From the NCBI GenBank assembly GCA_026397965.1, contig JAPLTU010000039.1:100991-164990 (forward strand): a stretch of 64,000 nt of DNA, read 5' to 3'. The DNA comes from Verrucomicrobiota bacterium (GTDB lineage Bacteria > Verrucomicrobiota > Verrucomicrobiia > Opitutales > UBA953). Below are positions 1 through 7,479 of this stretch, one piece after another; the stretch's first letter is position 1, and each line of letters opens with the position of its first letter. The notes below the pieces were generated by a model. It ran no database searches. It was not told the origin of the DNA and saw only the letters and a list, made by a program, of their open reading frames with translations. The translations under genes were made by a program, and so were the position numbers.

Positions 1-21
1 TAAAGAGAGTGGAGAAAAGAA

Positions 22-45
22 AAGGACCCCCTTGCGGGGGTCCTT
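22..45 (-). terminator. Intrinsic terminator of the RHH gene
   Basis: A 10-bp perfect stem (22-31 paired with 36-45) closes a TTGC loop. Read on the minus strand it is followed by TTTTCTTTTC, the usual U-rich tail. It lies about 60 bp beyond the stop of the minus-strand ribbon-helix-helix gene, so it most likely ends that transcript. Confidence 0.85.
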
Positions 46-103
46 GATTTAACCGGGAGTGCCGGCGCCATCCGTCACGAATGACGGAAAAGACTAGGAA
101 GAA

Positions 104-169
104 TTACTTCTTCTTAGCTTTGGTGGCTTTTTTGGCGCTCTTTTTAGCAGCAGCCTTCTTTTTTGCCAT
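104..169 (-). CDS. Possible separate 21-residue lysine-rich peptide (internal start)
   Basis: An ATG at 169 lies in frame within the RHH gene and is preceded by AAGGA about 8 bases upstream, one of the better ribosome binding sites in the window. Translation from it would give a free 21-residue K/A-rich peptide, identical to the tail of the longer protein. This could be a second product, or the true gene if the RHH part ends differently in relatives. The sequence alone cannot decide. Confidence 0.3.
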   Translation of the reverse strand: MAKKKAAAKKSAKKATKAKKK

Positions 170-499
170 AGTTTTTTCCTTAGTTTGGATCGTTGTTGGG
201 TTAGAGGGCAGCGCCTGCAGCGCCACCCTGACGATTCGCCCTACACTGACCCGCGCATGCTTTGCTTGGCGGGTGATACGAGTGCGGAGCTCCGACGGTA
301 CGCGGAAAGAAACTTGGCGAGAACGAGAAGGCTCGATCGCTGGGCGAGAGTCATCGAAACAATCTAGCGCGTGCCGGATTACTTCGCTGAGCGTGGTGAA
401 ACCAGACCGATGCTGAAAGGCGATTGCTTCAGAGTGCAACTTCGGGGGAAGGGACACGGTGATGAGACTTTCGCTCAGGGTTTCGGTTCGGTTCGTCAC
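104..499 (-). CDS. Tandem ribbon-helix-helix protein with lysine-rich tail
   Basis: The roughly 131-residue product shows two ribbon-helix-helix-like segments. The first begins near residue 13 (ITVSLPPKLHSEAIAF) and the second near residue 61 (RQVSFRVPSELRTRITRQAK). The last 21 residues are almost only K and A. RHH proteins bind DNA as dimers through a two-stranded sheet; a single chain with two copies would supply both halves. The reading frame extends to a TTG at 550, but residues before the first RHH look non-conserved, so the GTG at 499 was chosen; neither has a strong ribosome binding site. The basic tail resembles histone H1-like tails and probably binds DNA non-specifically. A likely role is a small DNA-binding regulator or nucleoid protein. 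A 14-bp palindrome sits just upstream. Confidence 0.65.
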   Translation of the reverse strand: MTNRTETLSESLITVSLPPKLHSEAIAFQHRSGFTTLSEVIRHALDCFDDSRPAIEPSRSRQVSFRVPSELRTRITRQAKHARVSVGRIVRVALQALPSNPTTIQTKEKTMAKKKAAAKKSAKKATKAKKK

Positions 500-539
500 G
501 TTTCGGTTAACTCTTAGTAAGATTGATAAACATAATACG

Positions 540-553
540 CGCTTGCGCAAGCG
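540..553. promoter_or_regulatory. Perfect 14-bp palindrome, candidate operator
   Basis: CGCTTGCGCAAGCG reads the same on both strands. It overlaps the TTG end of the RHH frame and lies about 40 bp upstream of the preferred GTG start, in the spacer shared with the divergent metal ATPase gene. RHH regulators commonly bind short palindromes next to their own gene, so autoregulation is a reasonable inference. Confidence 0.45.
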
Positions 554-610
554 GAAATTTACAGGCCTCCAGACGACGCAACCTGCGCGTAAAAAATCCG
601 TCTCAGATTT

Positions 611-688
611 GTCCGCGTAAATATGATTTCACTACGCCACGCGGACGTCGCGCTGACGATTGACGACCCGTGATAACCTAAATAACTT
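611..688 (+). promoter_or_regulatory. Promoter region of the metal ATPase gene with inverted repeat
   Basis: GTCCGCG (611-617) is repeated inverted as CGCGGAC (640-646). Downstream, TTGACG (660-665) and a weak TAACTT (683-688) are spaced 17 bp apart and would start transcription at or next to the ATG at 695, giving an almost leaderless message. The inverted repeat could be the site of a metal-responsive repressor. The -10 is a poor match, so this is tentative. Confidence 0.35.
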
Positions 689-694
689 CCGGCC

Positions 695-2605
695 ATGCCC
701 GCGCATCATCACCCTGAAGAAAATCACGCGGACGAATGGCGCGGACTCGCGACTTTGGCCTTTGTTTGCGGGCTCGGAGGCATCGCAGCGTGGATTGCGT
801 ACTCCTACGGCGCAGCGCCTTGGGTGCGCTACGCTTTAGCCGGCGGCGCGAGTCTAGCCGGCGGTTGGGAAGCCGCGGAAGAAGGTTGGCACGCCCTGCG
901 TTGGCATCGCCGCATCGACGTCCACACGCTCATGCTTTTGGCGGCGCTCGGAGCCTGGATTGTCGGTCAGCCGCTGGAAGGTGTGCTCCTGCTTTTCCTC
1001 TTTTCGACCGCCGGAGCGATCGAACATTACGCCATGGCCCGCACCCGTGGCGCCATCGACGCCTTGCTTGATCGGGCGCCGAAGAAAGCCCGGCTAATCA
1101 GCGCCGAAGGCAATGAAATCGAGGTTCCGGTGACTAATCTTCTTCCCGGAGACCGTATGGTTGTGCTCCCAGGAGAACTGGTACCAGCAGACGGCAAAGT
1201 CGAATCCGGCGAGAGTGCGATCGATGAATCGACCCTCACTGGAGAAGCCAAACCGGTCGACAAACAGACCGGTAGCGACGTCGCGGGCGGGACGCTTAAC
1301 TCCTGGGGCAGACTGGTCGTGCGCGTGACCAAAGCCGATCAAGACAGCGCCCTTCATCGTATCGTTAAGCTCATCCGCGAAGCCCAGGAAAGTAAAGCGC
1401 CTGCCCAGCGCGCCATCGATCGCTGGGGCGACAGCTACGCCCTCTTCACCCTCTCCGCTGCCGCCCTATTCTTCATGATTCTGCTGGCTACGGGCGTTTC
1501 CGCCTTCGGCGACGACCGCTCGGCGCTTTACCGTGCCATGACGCTGCTGGTCGTGCTGAGTCCCTGCGCGCTTGTTCTTTCCGTACCCTCCGCCGTGCTG
1601 GCGGCGATCGCCGCTGGCGCGCGTCACGGCATCTTATTCCGAGGCGGTGCGGCTGTAGAACGCTTGGCGGATGTCGATTGCATCTGCTTTGACAAAACCG
1701 GGACCTTGACCGCCGGAGAACCCGAAGTCGCCGCCTTGGAAGTTTTTCCAGCGACGGCTGACCGGCGACGCGCCCTGAGCGCATTCCTCTCGCTTGAAGC
1801 TGGCACCACCCACCCATTTGCAGCTGGAATCGTCCGCGCCTGTCAAAGCGAGGGCGCCGTCATGTTGGCAGTAAAAGGGCTTTCTAATTCGCCCGGACAA
1901 GGCGTTTCGGGCTCAGTCGAGGGAACACGCTGGAGTGTCGGCACCCGTGAATTCACTGGAAGCCACGAACTCGCCGAGGCCGGAGTTCCTACTGGAGCCA
2001 TTGTCAGCGAGGTATGGGCCTCCGACGGCACCGTCACCGTTCGGGCCACCCTCGTTGACCGCATCCGCCCAGAAAGCGCCCCCACCCTCGCTTCTCTGCA
2101 TACCCGAGGCATCCGCACCCTGATGCTCACGGGAGACCGCGAAGAGGCCGCCGCGGTGGCTGCACAACAGGTCGGAGTACAAAGCTACGCCGCTGCCCTC
2201 ACTCCTGACGCCAAAATGGCCGCCATCCGCCGGCTCTCCGCCGAAGGTCATGTCGTCGCCATGGTGGGTGACGGCGTAAACGATGCCCCAAGCCTTGCCG
2301 CCGCTGATGTGGCGGTGGGCATGGGCGGTCGCGGAAGCGATGCCGCCCTTGAATCCAGCGATGTCGTCCTAGCAGACGATCGGATCGGTCGTCTCGTCGA
2401 CGCCATCGAGCTTAGCCGAAGCGCACGTGCCGCGATTCGTTTTAATGTCATCCTTTCCATCGGGGCGGCCCTAGGGATGGCCGCGACCGTTCTCCTGTTA
2501 CCGGGAGTGAAACTTACCCTTGGCGTCATGGTCCACGAAGGCAGCACCGTCTTGGTCTGTCTGAATGGCCTGCGCCTCCTAACCCATCGCCCCGTTCGCC
2601 GCTAA
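695..2605 (+). CDS. P1B-4-type heavy-metal transporting ATPase
   Basis: This 636-residue inner-membrane pump couples ATP hydrolysis to metal export. It has the actuator TGE (182-184), the SPC transmembrane metal site (289-291), the phosphorylated aspartate in DKTGT (333-337), and a GDGVNDAP hinge. The SPC motif, instead of CPC, and the HEGST segment near the C-terminus mark the P1B-4 (CoaT/CtpD-like) group, known to export Co2+, Fe2+ or Zn2+. There is no N-terminal HMA domain; the only N-terminal metal-binding candidate is a short histidine run (residues 4-6). The length fits this compact subgroup. It stands alone, divergent from the RHH gene, with no other metal gene nearby. The exact metal cannot be read from sequence. 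Confidence 0.9.
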   Translation: MPAHHHPEENHADEWRGLATLAFVCGLGGIAAWIAYSYGAAPWVRYALAGGASLAGGWEAAEEGWHALRWHRRIDVHTLMLLAALGAWIVGQPLEGVLLLFLFSTAGAIEHYAMARTRGAIDALLDRAPKKARLISAEGNEIEVPVTNLLPGDRMVVLPGELVPADGKVESGESAIDESTLTGEAKPVDKQTGSDVAGGTLNSWGRLVVRVTKADQDSALHRIVKLIREAQESKAPAQRAIDRWGDSYALFTLSAAALFFMILLATGVSAFGDDRSALYRAMTLLVVLSPCALVLSVPSAVLAAIAAGARHGILFRGGAAVERLADVDCICFDKTGTLTAGEPEVAALEVFPATADRRRALSAFLSLEAGTTHPFAAGIVRACQSEGAVMLAVKGLSNSPGQGVSGSVEGTRWSVGTREFTGSHELAEAGVPTGAIVSEVWASDGTVTVRATLVDRIRPESAPTLASLHTRGIRTLMLTGDREEAAAVAAQQVGVQSYAAALTPDAKMAAIRRLSAEGHVVAMVGDGVNDAPSLAAADVAVGMGGRGSDAALESSDVVLADDRIGRLVDAIELSRSARAAIRFNVILSIGAALGMAATVLLLPGVKLTLGVMVHEGSTVLVCLNGLRLLTHRPVRR

Positions 2606-2610
2606 GGCAC

Positions 2611-2644
2611 AAAAAAGGGCGCCACACCGAGAGGGACGCCCTTT
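2611..2644 (-). terminator. Intrinsic terminator of the rodA-rng operon
   Basis: AAAGGGCG (2614-2621) pairs with CGCCCTTT (2637-2644). On the minus strand the stem is followed by a run of six T, so it ends rng transcription. It lies between convergent genes and may also slow read-through from the ATPase gene, although it has no U-tract in that direction. Confidence 0.75.
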
Positions 2645-2666
2645 AAGCAGGATTCTCCCTTAAGAC

Positions 2667-4388
2667 TTAGCGTAGTTCCTTGCCGGCGCCATCGAAGAGC
2701 TTGAAAGCTTCGATGCTATAGGCGGGATCAGGCTTAGTGCCCAGACGAACCTTACAGGACTTCATCAAGTCACGGAAGAATTCGCGGTCTTCAGTCACGA
2801 TACGATCCAAGTTGATCGGGTGAAGCAGGATGTTGATTTCAAGCTCCTTATCGGGGCCGTAAGTCTCGCGCAATCTGCGAATCGTGCTGAGCAATTTGCG
2901 TTGGATTTCGACGGAGACCGTCCGCGGGTTCTTCACGATGCCGCGACCTTGGCAATGCGGACACGCCGTATACATCGAGGTCGTATTCGACTCGGTATGG
3001 CGTTGCCGAGTCATCTGGAGGACTCCTAATTGCGAAATCGGGAGAATCTGGTGCTTGGCCCGGTCGCCTTCCATCGCCTCGCGCATGGTGTCGTAGACCT
3101 TCTTGCGGTCCTTGGGGTTCTTCATGTCAATCGTGTCGACCATGATGAGACCGCCTAAGTTACGGAGCTGGATCTGACGGGCAGCCTCGGTGACGGCCTC
3201 AAGATTCGCCTGAACGATGTAGTCCTTGCCGTCCTTGGTCGCGCCACGATGGGAGCCCGTATTAACGTCGATTGCCGTGAGCGCTTCGGTTTCGTCGATG
3301 ACGATTTCGCCGCCGCTCGGGAGCGGCACGCGACGCTGGAAGAGCTGCTCGATCTGACGCTCGATATTATAACGTTCAAAGACAGGAATTGGGTCTTTAT
3401 AAAGCTCCACGCGAGAGCGCGAACGAGGCGAGATTTCGCCGACCAACTCTTGGACGAGCTTAAAGTCTTCTTCATTATCGACCAGGATACGGTCCACTTC
3501 TTCGGTCAAGAAATCGCGCACCGTCCGCTCAATCAGCCCAGGCTCGCTATAAAGCAGGACAGGCTTGCGTTCGGGAGCGTTGATTTTTTCAACAATCGCT
3601 TGCCACCGACGAAGCAAAACATGCAAGTCGCGCACGAACCAGCGGGCCTGTTTACCTTCGCCCGCGGTACGGATGATGATACCCATGCCTTCGGGAATCG
3701 TCAGCGAACGGAGGATGTCTTTCAGCCGTTCGCGTTCCGAAGCCTCTTCGATTTTACGTGAAACGCCGCAAGCTCCACTGAAAGGCATCAAGACCAGGTA
3801 ACGACCCGCCAGTGCGATGTTGGTCGTCGAACGCGGACCCTTGGTCCCGATCTGATCCTTGACGACTTGGATGACGATATCCGAACCCGCTGGGAAAAGC
3901 TGCGGGATGTCCTTGGCCTGGTAGCGAGCCTTGCGCTGCTTCTGTTCGGCGGATTCGTTATCCCGGATAAATTCCACCTGCGAGTCATTCGCCGCTGGAA
4001 GCATGTCCCAATAGTGCAGAAAGGCATTCTTGGGTTGGCCGATATCGACGAAGGCGGCCTTGAGACCGGCTTCGAGGTTTTGGACGCGGCCCTTGAAGAT
4101 CGAGCCCACCATGCGGGTCTCGCCCTTGTGTTCGATTTCAAACTTATCGAGTACGCCATTGGTCAGCAAAGCGACTCGCTTCTCCAAGGTCTCGGCATTG
4201 ATTACCAATTCTCGATAGACCGCACGGTCTTTGGAGAAATGCTTGACGATGCGTTGCAGGAGCGGGAGCTCCTTACGACGACGGTCGGCATCCTCCGCCA
4301 GCTTTTGCTGGTCGATCGGAGAGGTTTGTTCGCCGCCTTCCGGCAGCTCATCTTGGATATCTTCAGGTTCGGTATTATTGTCGGTCAT
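2667..4388 (-). CDS. rng: Ribonuclease E/G family endoribonuclease
   Basis: The 573-residue protein cuts single-stranded, AU-rich RNA in rRNA maturation and mRNA decay. An S1-like segment starts near residue 93 (MVGSIFKGRVQNLEAG). The catalytic DNase-I-like part has the two metal-binding aspartates expected at D374 (AIDVNTG) and D418 (IMVDTIDMKN), followed by the zinc-link CPHC (476-479) and GRG. A charged 50-residue N-terminal extension precedes the core. It lacks the long C-terminal scaffold of enterobacterial RNase E, so it is closer in size to RNase G. It follows rodA by 5 bp on the same strand, recalling the mre-rng linkage to cell-shape genes in proteobacteria. Confidence 0.93.
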   Translation of the reverse strand: MTDNNTEPEDIQDELPEGGEQTSPIDQQKLAEDADRRRKELPLLQRIVKHFSKDRAVYRELVINAETLEKRVALLTNGVLDKFEIEHKGETRMVGSIFKGRVQNLEAGLKAAFVDIGQPKNAFLHYWDMLPAANDSQVEFIRDNESAEQKQRKARYQAKDIPQLFPAGSDIVIQVVKDQIGTKGPRSTTNIALAGRYLVLMPFSGACGVSRKIEEASERERLKDILRSLTIPEGMGIIIRTAGEGKQARWFVRDLHVLLRRWQAIVEKINAPERKPVLLYSEPGLIERTVRDFLTEEVDRILVDNEEDFKLVQELVGEISPRSRSRVELYKDPIPVFERYNIERQIEQLFQRRVPLPSGGEIVIDETEALTAIDVNTGSHRGATKDGKDYIVQANLEAVTEAARQIQLRNLGGLIMVDTIDMKNPKDRKKVYDTMREAMEGDRAKHQILPISQLGVLQMTRQRHTESNTTSMYTACPHCQGRGIVKNPRTVSVEIQRKLLSTIRRLRETYGPDKELEINILLHPINLDRIVTEDREFFRDLMKSCKVRLGTKPDPAYSIEAFKLFDGAGKELR

Positions 4389-4393
4389 CTCGG

Positions 4394-5728
4394 TCAGGCG
4401 GTTAAGCCGGTTGCCGGAGAGCCTCCACCTTCGCCGCCATCAGCCGAATGCCGATGAACGCTCTGGACTAGTCCAAGGAGCAGGAAACAGCTAAGTACGA
4501 AAGACCCTCCGTAGCTAAGAAAAGGAAGGGGAACCCCAGTGACGGGCATCAGATCGATGTTCATGCCGATATTAATGACGACGTGGGTGCCGAGCACCAC
4601 CGCCGCCCCGATCGCCAAAAGCGCGCCGAACCGATCGGCCGCCAGGGAGGCCGTACGCACGACCCGCCAGAACAAGAGAGCAAAAGCACCAATCACCAAG
4701 AGTCCGCCCGTGAGGCCGATTTCCTCGGCCATCCCGGAAAATAGAAAATCGTTATGCGCAGCGGCTTCCGGCAAATAGCCGAAGCGCGCTTGCGTGCCAT
4801 TTCCGATACCCTGACCGCTGACTCCGCCCCGACCAACCGCGATGACGGCCTGTCGGACGTTCCACGTCACGCCTAACCCACGAGGATCAACCACTTGCGG
4901 GGCGACAAATGACATGATGCGCTCCCGTTGGTAATCTTTTAACAAGAAGAACCAGGCAGCTTTTTCGTGATTACCTCGCACCGCCCGAGCCGGATCGCGA
5001 TCCTCGGGATGGCTTTCGGAATATTCGACGACTCCTTTGGAGTATTCTCTCAAATCTAAGGCCAGAATACCCGCAAAAACAAAGGCCGACACTCCGGCCA
5101 CCACAAAGAACCTGGAAGCTAAGCCAGCCACGAACAGTAAGATAAATGAAAGCGGCAGGTAGATGAGTGCAGAACCTAGGTCAGGCTGCACAAAAATCAA
5201 GACAAAGGGCACGGCGGCGACCCCTAAAGCCTTCACGACGGTTTGCCAGGTCGCGCGAAAACTTCCGATCGGCAAACGCGAGAGCAAAGCGGCTAAAAAA
5301 ACCAAGGCCCCGACCTTGGCGAATTCCGAGGGCTGCAGGGAAAACGGGCCGAAATCCATCCAGCGCCGCGCCCCATTGATACTTCGAATAAAGCTGCCTA
5401 AATCGGCTTTCAACAAAGCGCAGGCGGCGATTGGTAAAAGCAGCAACACCCCCGCCAGATAAATTCGGCGAGCGTGGATTTGGATCAAACGGTAATTGAT
5501 TGAAGAAACCGCCCAATAGGCAACCCAGCCCAAGGCGATAAAAACCATTTGCGAGCGATAAAAGCCCGTGTCTTTTGCGACCCCTGCGGAATGGATGGCG
5601 ACCACTCCCAAGGAACTTAAAATGGCGATGACTACGACCTGCGTCCAATCCGTCCGCCAAGCAAAATTAGCAAATTTATCCCACCAGATTGCGGCCTGGG
5701 ACCGCTCGTCTTCTAGGAGGTGGGACAT
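4394..5728 (-). CDS. rodA: Rod-shape-determining peptidoglycan glycosyltransferase
   Basis: This SEDS-family membrane protein of about 444 residues polymerises lipid II glycan strands for side-wall growth, together with a class B PBP. Many hydrophobic helices are visible, with family landmarks such as PFSLQPSEFAKVGALVF and, near the end, PVTGVPLPFLSYGGS. The frame extends to a TTG at 5740, but the ATG at 5728 is the more credible start. It heads a two-gene operon with rng. No mreBCD or PBP2 gene is in the window. FtsW is the main alternative family member; the order and motifs favour RodA. Confidence 0.88.
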   Translation of the reverse strand: MSHLLEDERSQAAIWWDKFANFAWRTDWTQVVVIAILSSLGVVAIHSAGVAKDTGFYRSQMVFIALGWVAYWAVSSINYRLIQIHARRIYLAGVLLLLPIAACALLKADLGSFIRSINGARRWMDFGPFSLQPSEFAKVGALVFLAALLSRLPIGSFRATWQTVVKALGVAAVPFVLIFVQPDLGSALIYLPLSFILLFVAGLASRFFVVAGVSAFVFAGILALDLREYSKGVVEYSESHPEDRDPARAVRGNHEKAAWFFLLKDYQRERIMSFVAPQVVDPRGLGVTWNVRQAVIAVGRGGVSGQGIGNGTQARFGYLPEAAAHNDFLFSGMAEEIGLTGGLLVIGAFALLFWRVVRTASLAADRFGALLAIGAAVVLGTHVVINIGMNIDLMPVTGVPLPFLSYGGSFVLSCFLLLGLVQSVHRHSADGGEGGGSPATGLTA

Positions 5729-5852
5729 GCCCTGAGGCAACCCAGATTAGGTTGAACTGGCAAGGCGAACCTCCCGAAAGGGCTTGCGACTAAGCCTCCG
5801 AGCGTAAGGGTATGACCCCCGGAACCTCCGGTAAGCACCAAGCCTTCCTCCT
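5729..5852. other. Divergent rodA/rny spacer with strong secondary structure
   Basis: The 124-bp spacer must hold two divergent promoters. Read on the plus strand it can fold into a branched form: GAGGC (5734-5738) pairs with GCCTC (about 5794-5798) and encloses AACC/GGTT and a GCAAG...CCC-GAAA-GGG...CTTGC hairpin, followed by GGG/CCC and CCGG/CCGG hairpins. I do not recognise a known riboswitch or the SRP RNA. It may be an RNA leader of rny or simply a GC-rich promoter region. Confidence 0.3.
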
Positions 5853-7283
5853 GTGGCCGCTGACCAAAGCATTCTCGCCTCCGTGGCATTCTCCTCCGGA
5901 GCGATCGTCGCTTATGCGGTGGCAAAGTGGCGGGAAAACACCCTTGGAGCCCTCCGCGACGCCCGTTTGCGCACCGAAGTCGAATTAGCCCGCCGCGAAG
6001 CGACCGTCGAGGCTTCCGAGCTTCACGCCAAGGCGGAGGCCGAAAAACGTGAGGCGAACCAGCTCAAGGCGGCCGCCGAAATCGAAGCCCACCTTGCCGC
6101 CGAACTTAAGGCTGAAAGCGAACGCCAACGCGACTTCTTAGGCCGCGAACTCCAACGGCTTTCCGGCCTCAACCCCGAAGAGGCCCGCAAACTCACCATC
6201 GATACCCTTCGCAAGGAATATCAGGATGAGGCCCAGCACCTGCGACGCGAATTACTTGATCAGGTAGAACAAGATATTTCGGATGAAGCCCGGCGCAAAT
6301 TACTTTCGGCGATGCAACGGCTCACGACGCAAACCACGCAAGACGCGACCACCGTCGCCGTTTCGCTGCCCGGGGAAGAAATGAAAGGACGCTTGATTGG
6401 CCGGGAAGGACGCAACATCCGCACGTTTGAACAAACCACCGGTGCCACCTTACTCATCGACGAAACTCCTGGGGTTGTCTTGATTTCTTGCTTCGATCCG
6501 GTGCGCCGCGAAATCGCGCGTATCGCGCTCGACCGCATCGTTAAAGACGGCCGCATCTCGCCCGGTCTCATTGAAGACACCGTCCGCACCTCCTCCGAAG
6601 AGGTCGTAAAACAGGCCTTGCGACACGGTCGCGATGCCGTGCGTGACTTGGGATTACCGCCGATGGATCCGGCGGTCGAAGAGCTTTTAGGTCGCTTGTA
6701 TTTCCGACTTTCAGCCAACCAAAACACCCTCGCCCACTCCATCGAAGTCGCTCAACTCTGCGCGATGTTGGCCGCGGAAATCGGTATCGACCCCGTGCCC
6801 GCGAAAAGAGCCGGACTGCTTCATGACATCGGCAAGGCCATCGAAGCTGAAGCTGGCAGCAGCCACGCTCTCGCCGGCGCCGCCCTGCTCCGCCGGGTCG
6901 GCGAAGATCCGCGCGTGGTGAATGCCGTCGCCGCCCACCATCGCGAAATCGAAGCCGAAAGTCTTTATGCACCCCTCGTCATGATCGCTGACTCAGCCTC
7001 GGGCTCACGTCCCGGCGCCCGCGCTTCCACCCTCGAGAGCTATGCGCAACGCGTGAAACGCTTAGAAGAAGTTGCCCTGACTTTCGAAGGGGTCAGTGAA
7101 GCCTTTGCCTTCCAGTCCGGACGGGAACTTCGGGTGATAGTCGACCCAGGCAAAATCGATGATTTCGGGGCGACCGAGCTCATCCGCCGGATCAGACTTA
7201 AGGTGGAAGAGACCCTTTCTTACCAAGGAACGGTCAAAATCGTGCTTATTCGTGAACAAAGGTTCACTGAAGAGGCTCGCTGA
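5853..7283 (+). CDS. rny: Ribonuclease Y
   Basis: This membrane-anchored endoribonuclease (476 residues) starts mRNA decay. A hydrophobic N-terminal anchor (about residues 5-25) is followed by a long charged coiled coil (30-150). A KH RNA-binding domain contains GRLIGREGRNIRTFE, and an HD phosphohydrolase domain shows the metal-binding HD in LLHDIGKAIEAEAG. The start is a GTG without a clear ribosome binding site; the frame upstream is closed. Length and domain order are slightly short of the usual 510-520 residues, mainly in the coiled coil. It is divergent from rodA-rng, so two different mRNA-initiating nucleases sit back to back. Confidence 0.93.
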   Translation: MAADQSILASVAFSSGAIVAYAVAKWRENTLGALRDARLRTEVELARREATVEASELHAKAEAEKREANQLKAAAEIEAHLAAELKAESERQRDFLGRELQRLSGLNPEEARKLTIDTLRKEYQDEAQHLRRELLDQVEQDISDEARRKLLSAMQRLTTQTTQDATTVAVSLPGEEMKGRLIGREGRNIRTFEQTTGATLLIDETPGVVLISCFDPVRREIARIALDRIVKDGRISPGLIEDTVRTSSEEVVKQALRHGRDAVRDLGLPPMDPAVEELLGRLYFRLSANQNTLAHSIEVAQLCAMLAAEIGIDPVPAKRAGLLHDIGKAIEAEAGSSHALAGAALLRRVGEDPRVVNAVAAHHREIEAESLYAPLVMIADSASGSRPGARASTLESYAQRVKRLEEVALTFEGVSEAFAFQSGRELRVIVDPGKIDDFGATELIRRIRLKVEETLSYQGTVKIVLIREQRFTEEAR

Positions 7284-7479
7284 GGGACTTTCTTGTTGTT
7301 AATCAATAGGGGGTACTTATTCACATAGTTTCCGGTAATCATCCCGAGAGCAATTTCGGCATCCCCAAGGAGGTTCGTCCTCCGTCACCAAGGGACCGAC
7401 AAACGCGTGGCGTCTCCACTACGGAAACGTCCCGCATCACACCGGCCAGCCCCAACGAAGGCTGCCCAAAAAAAGAAAC
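7284..7479 (+). other. Long leader of the repeat/RGG gene
   Basis: This 196-bp stretch holds no gene. TTGTTG near 7293 and a weak CTTATT 17 bp on could be a promoter, which would give a leader of about 150 nt. The leader contains a GGAGG-TTCGT-CCTCC hairpin near 7370-7384 and a longer GGGAC/GTCCC pairing. A purine-rich run (AAAAAAAGAAAC) directly precedes the ATG at 7480. Such a leader could allow post-transcriptional control. Confidence 0.3.

Noticed and set aside
5729..5852. SRP (4.5S) RNA or a known riboswitch in the rodA/rny spacer
   Set aside because: The SRP GGAAG tetraloop context and the c-di-GMP, cobalamin and fluoride riboswitch cores were looked for and not found.
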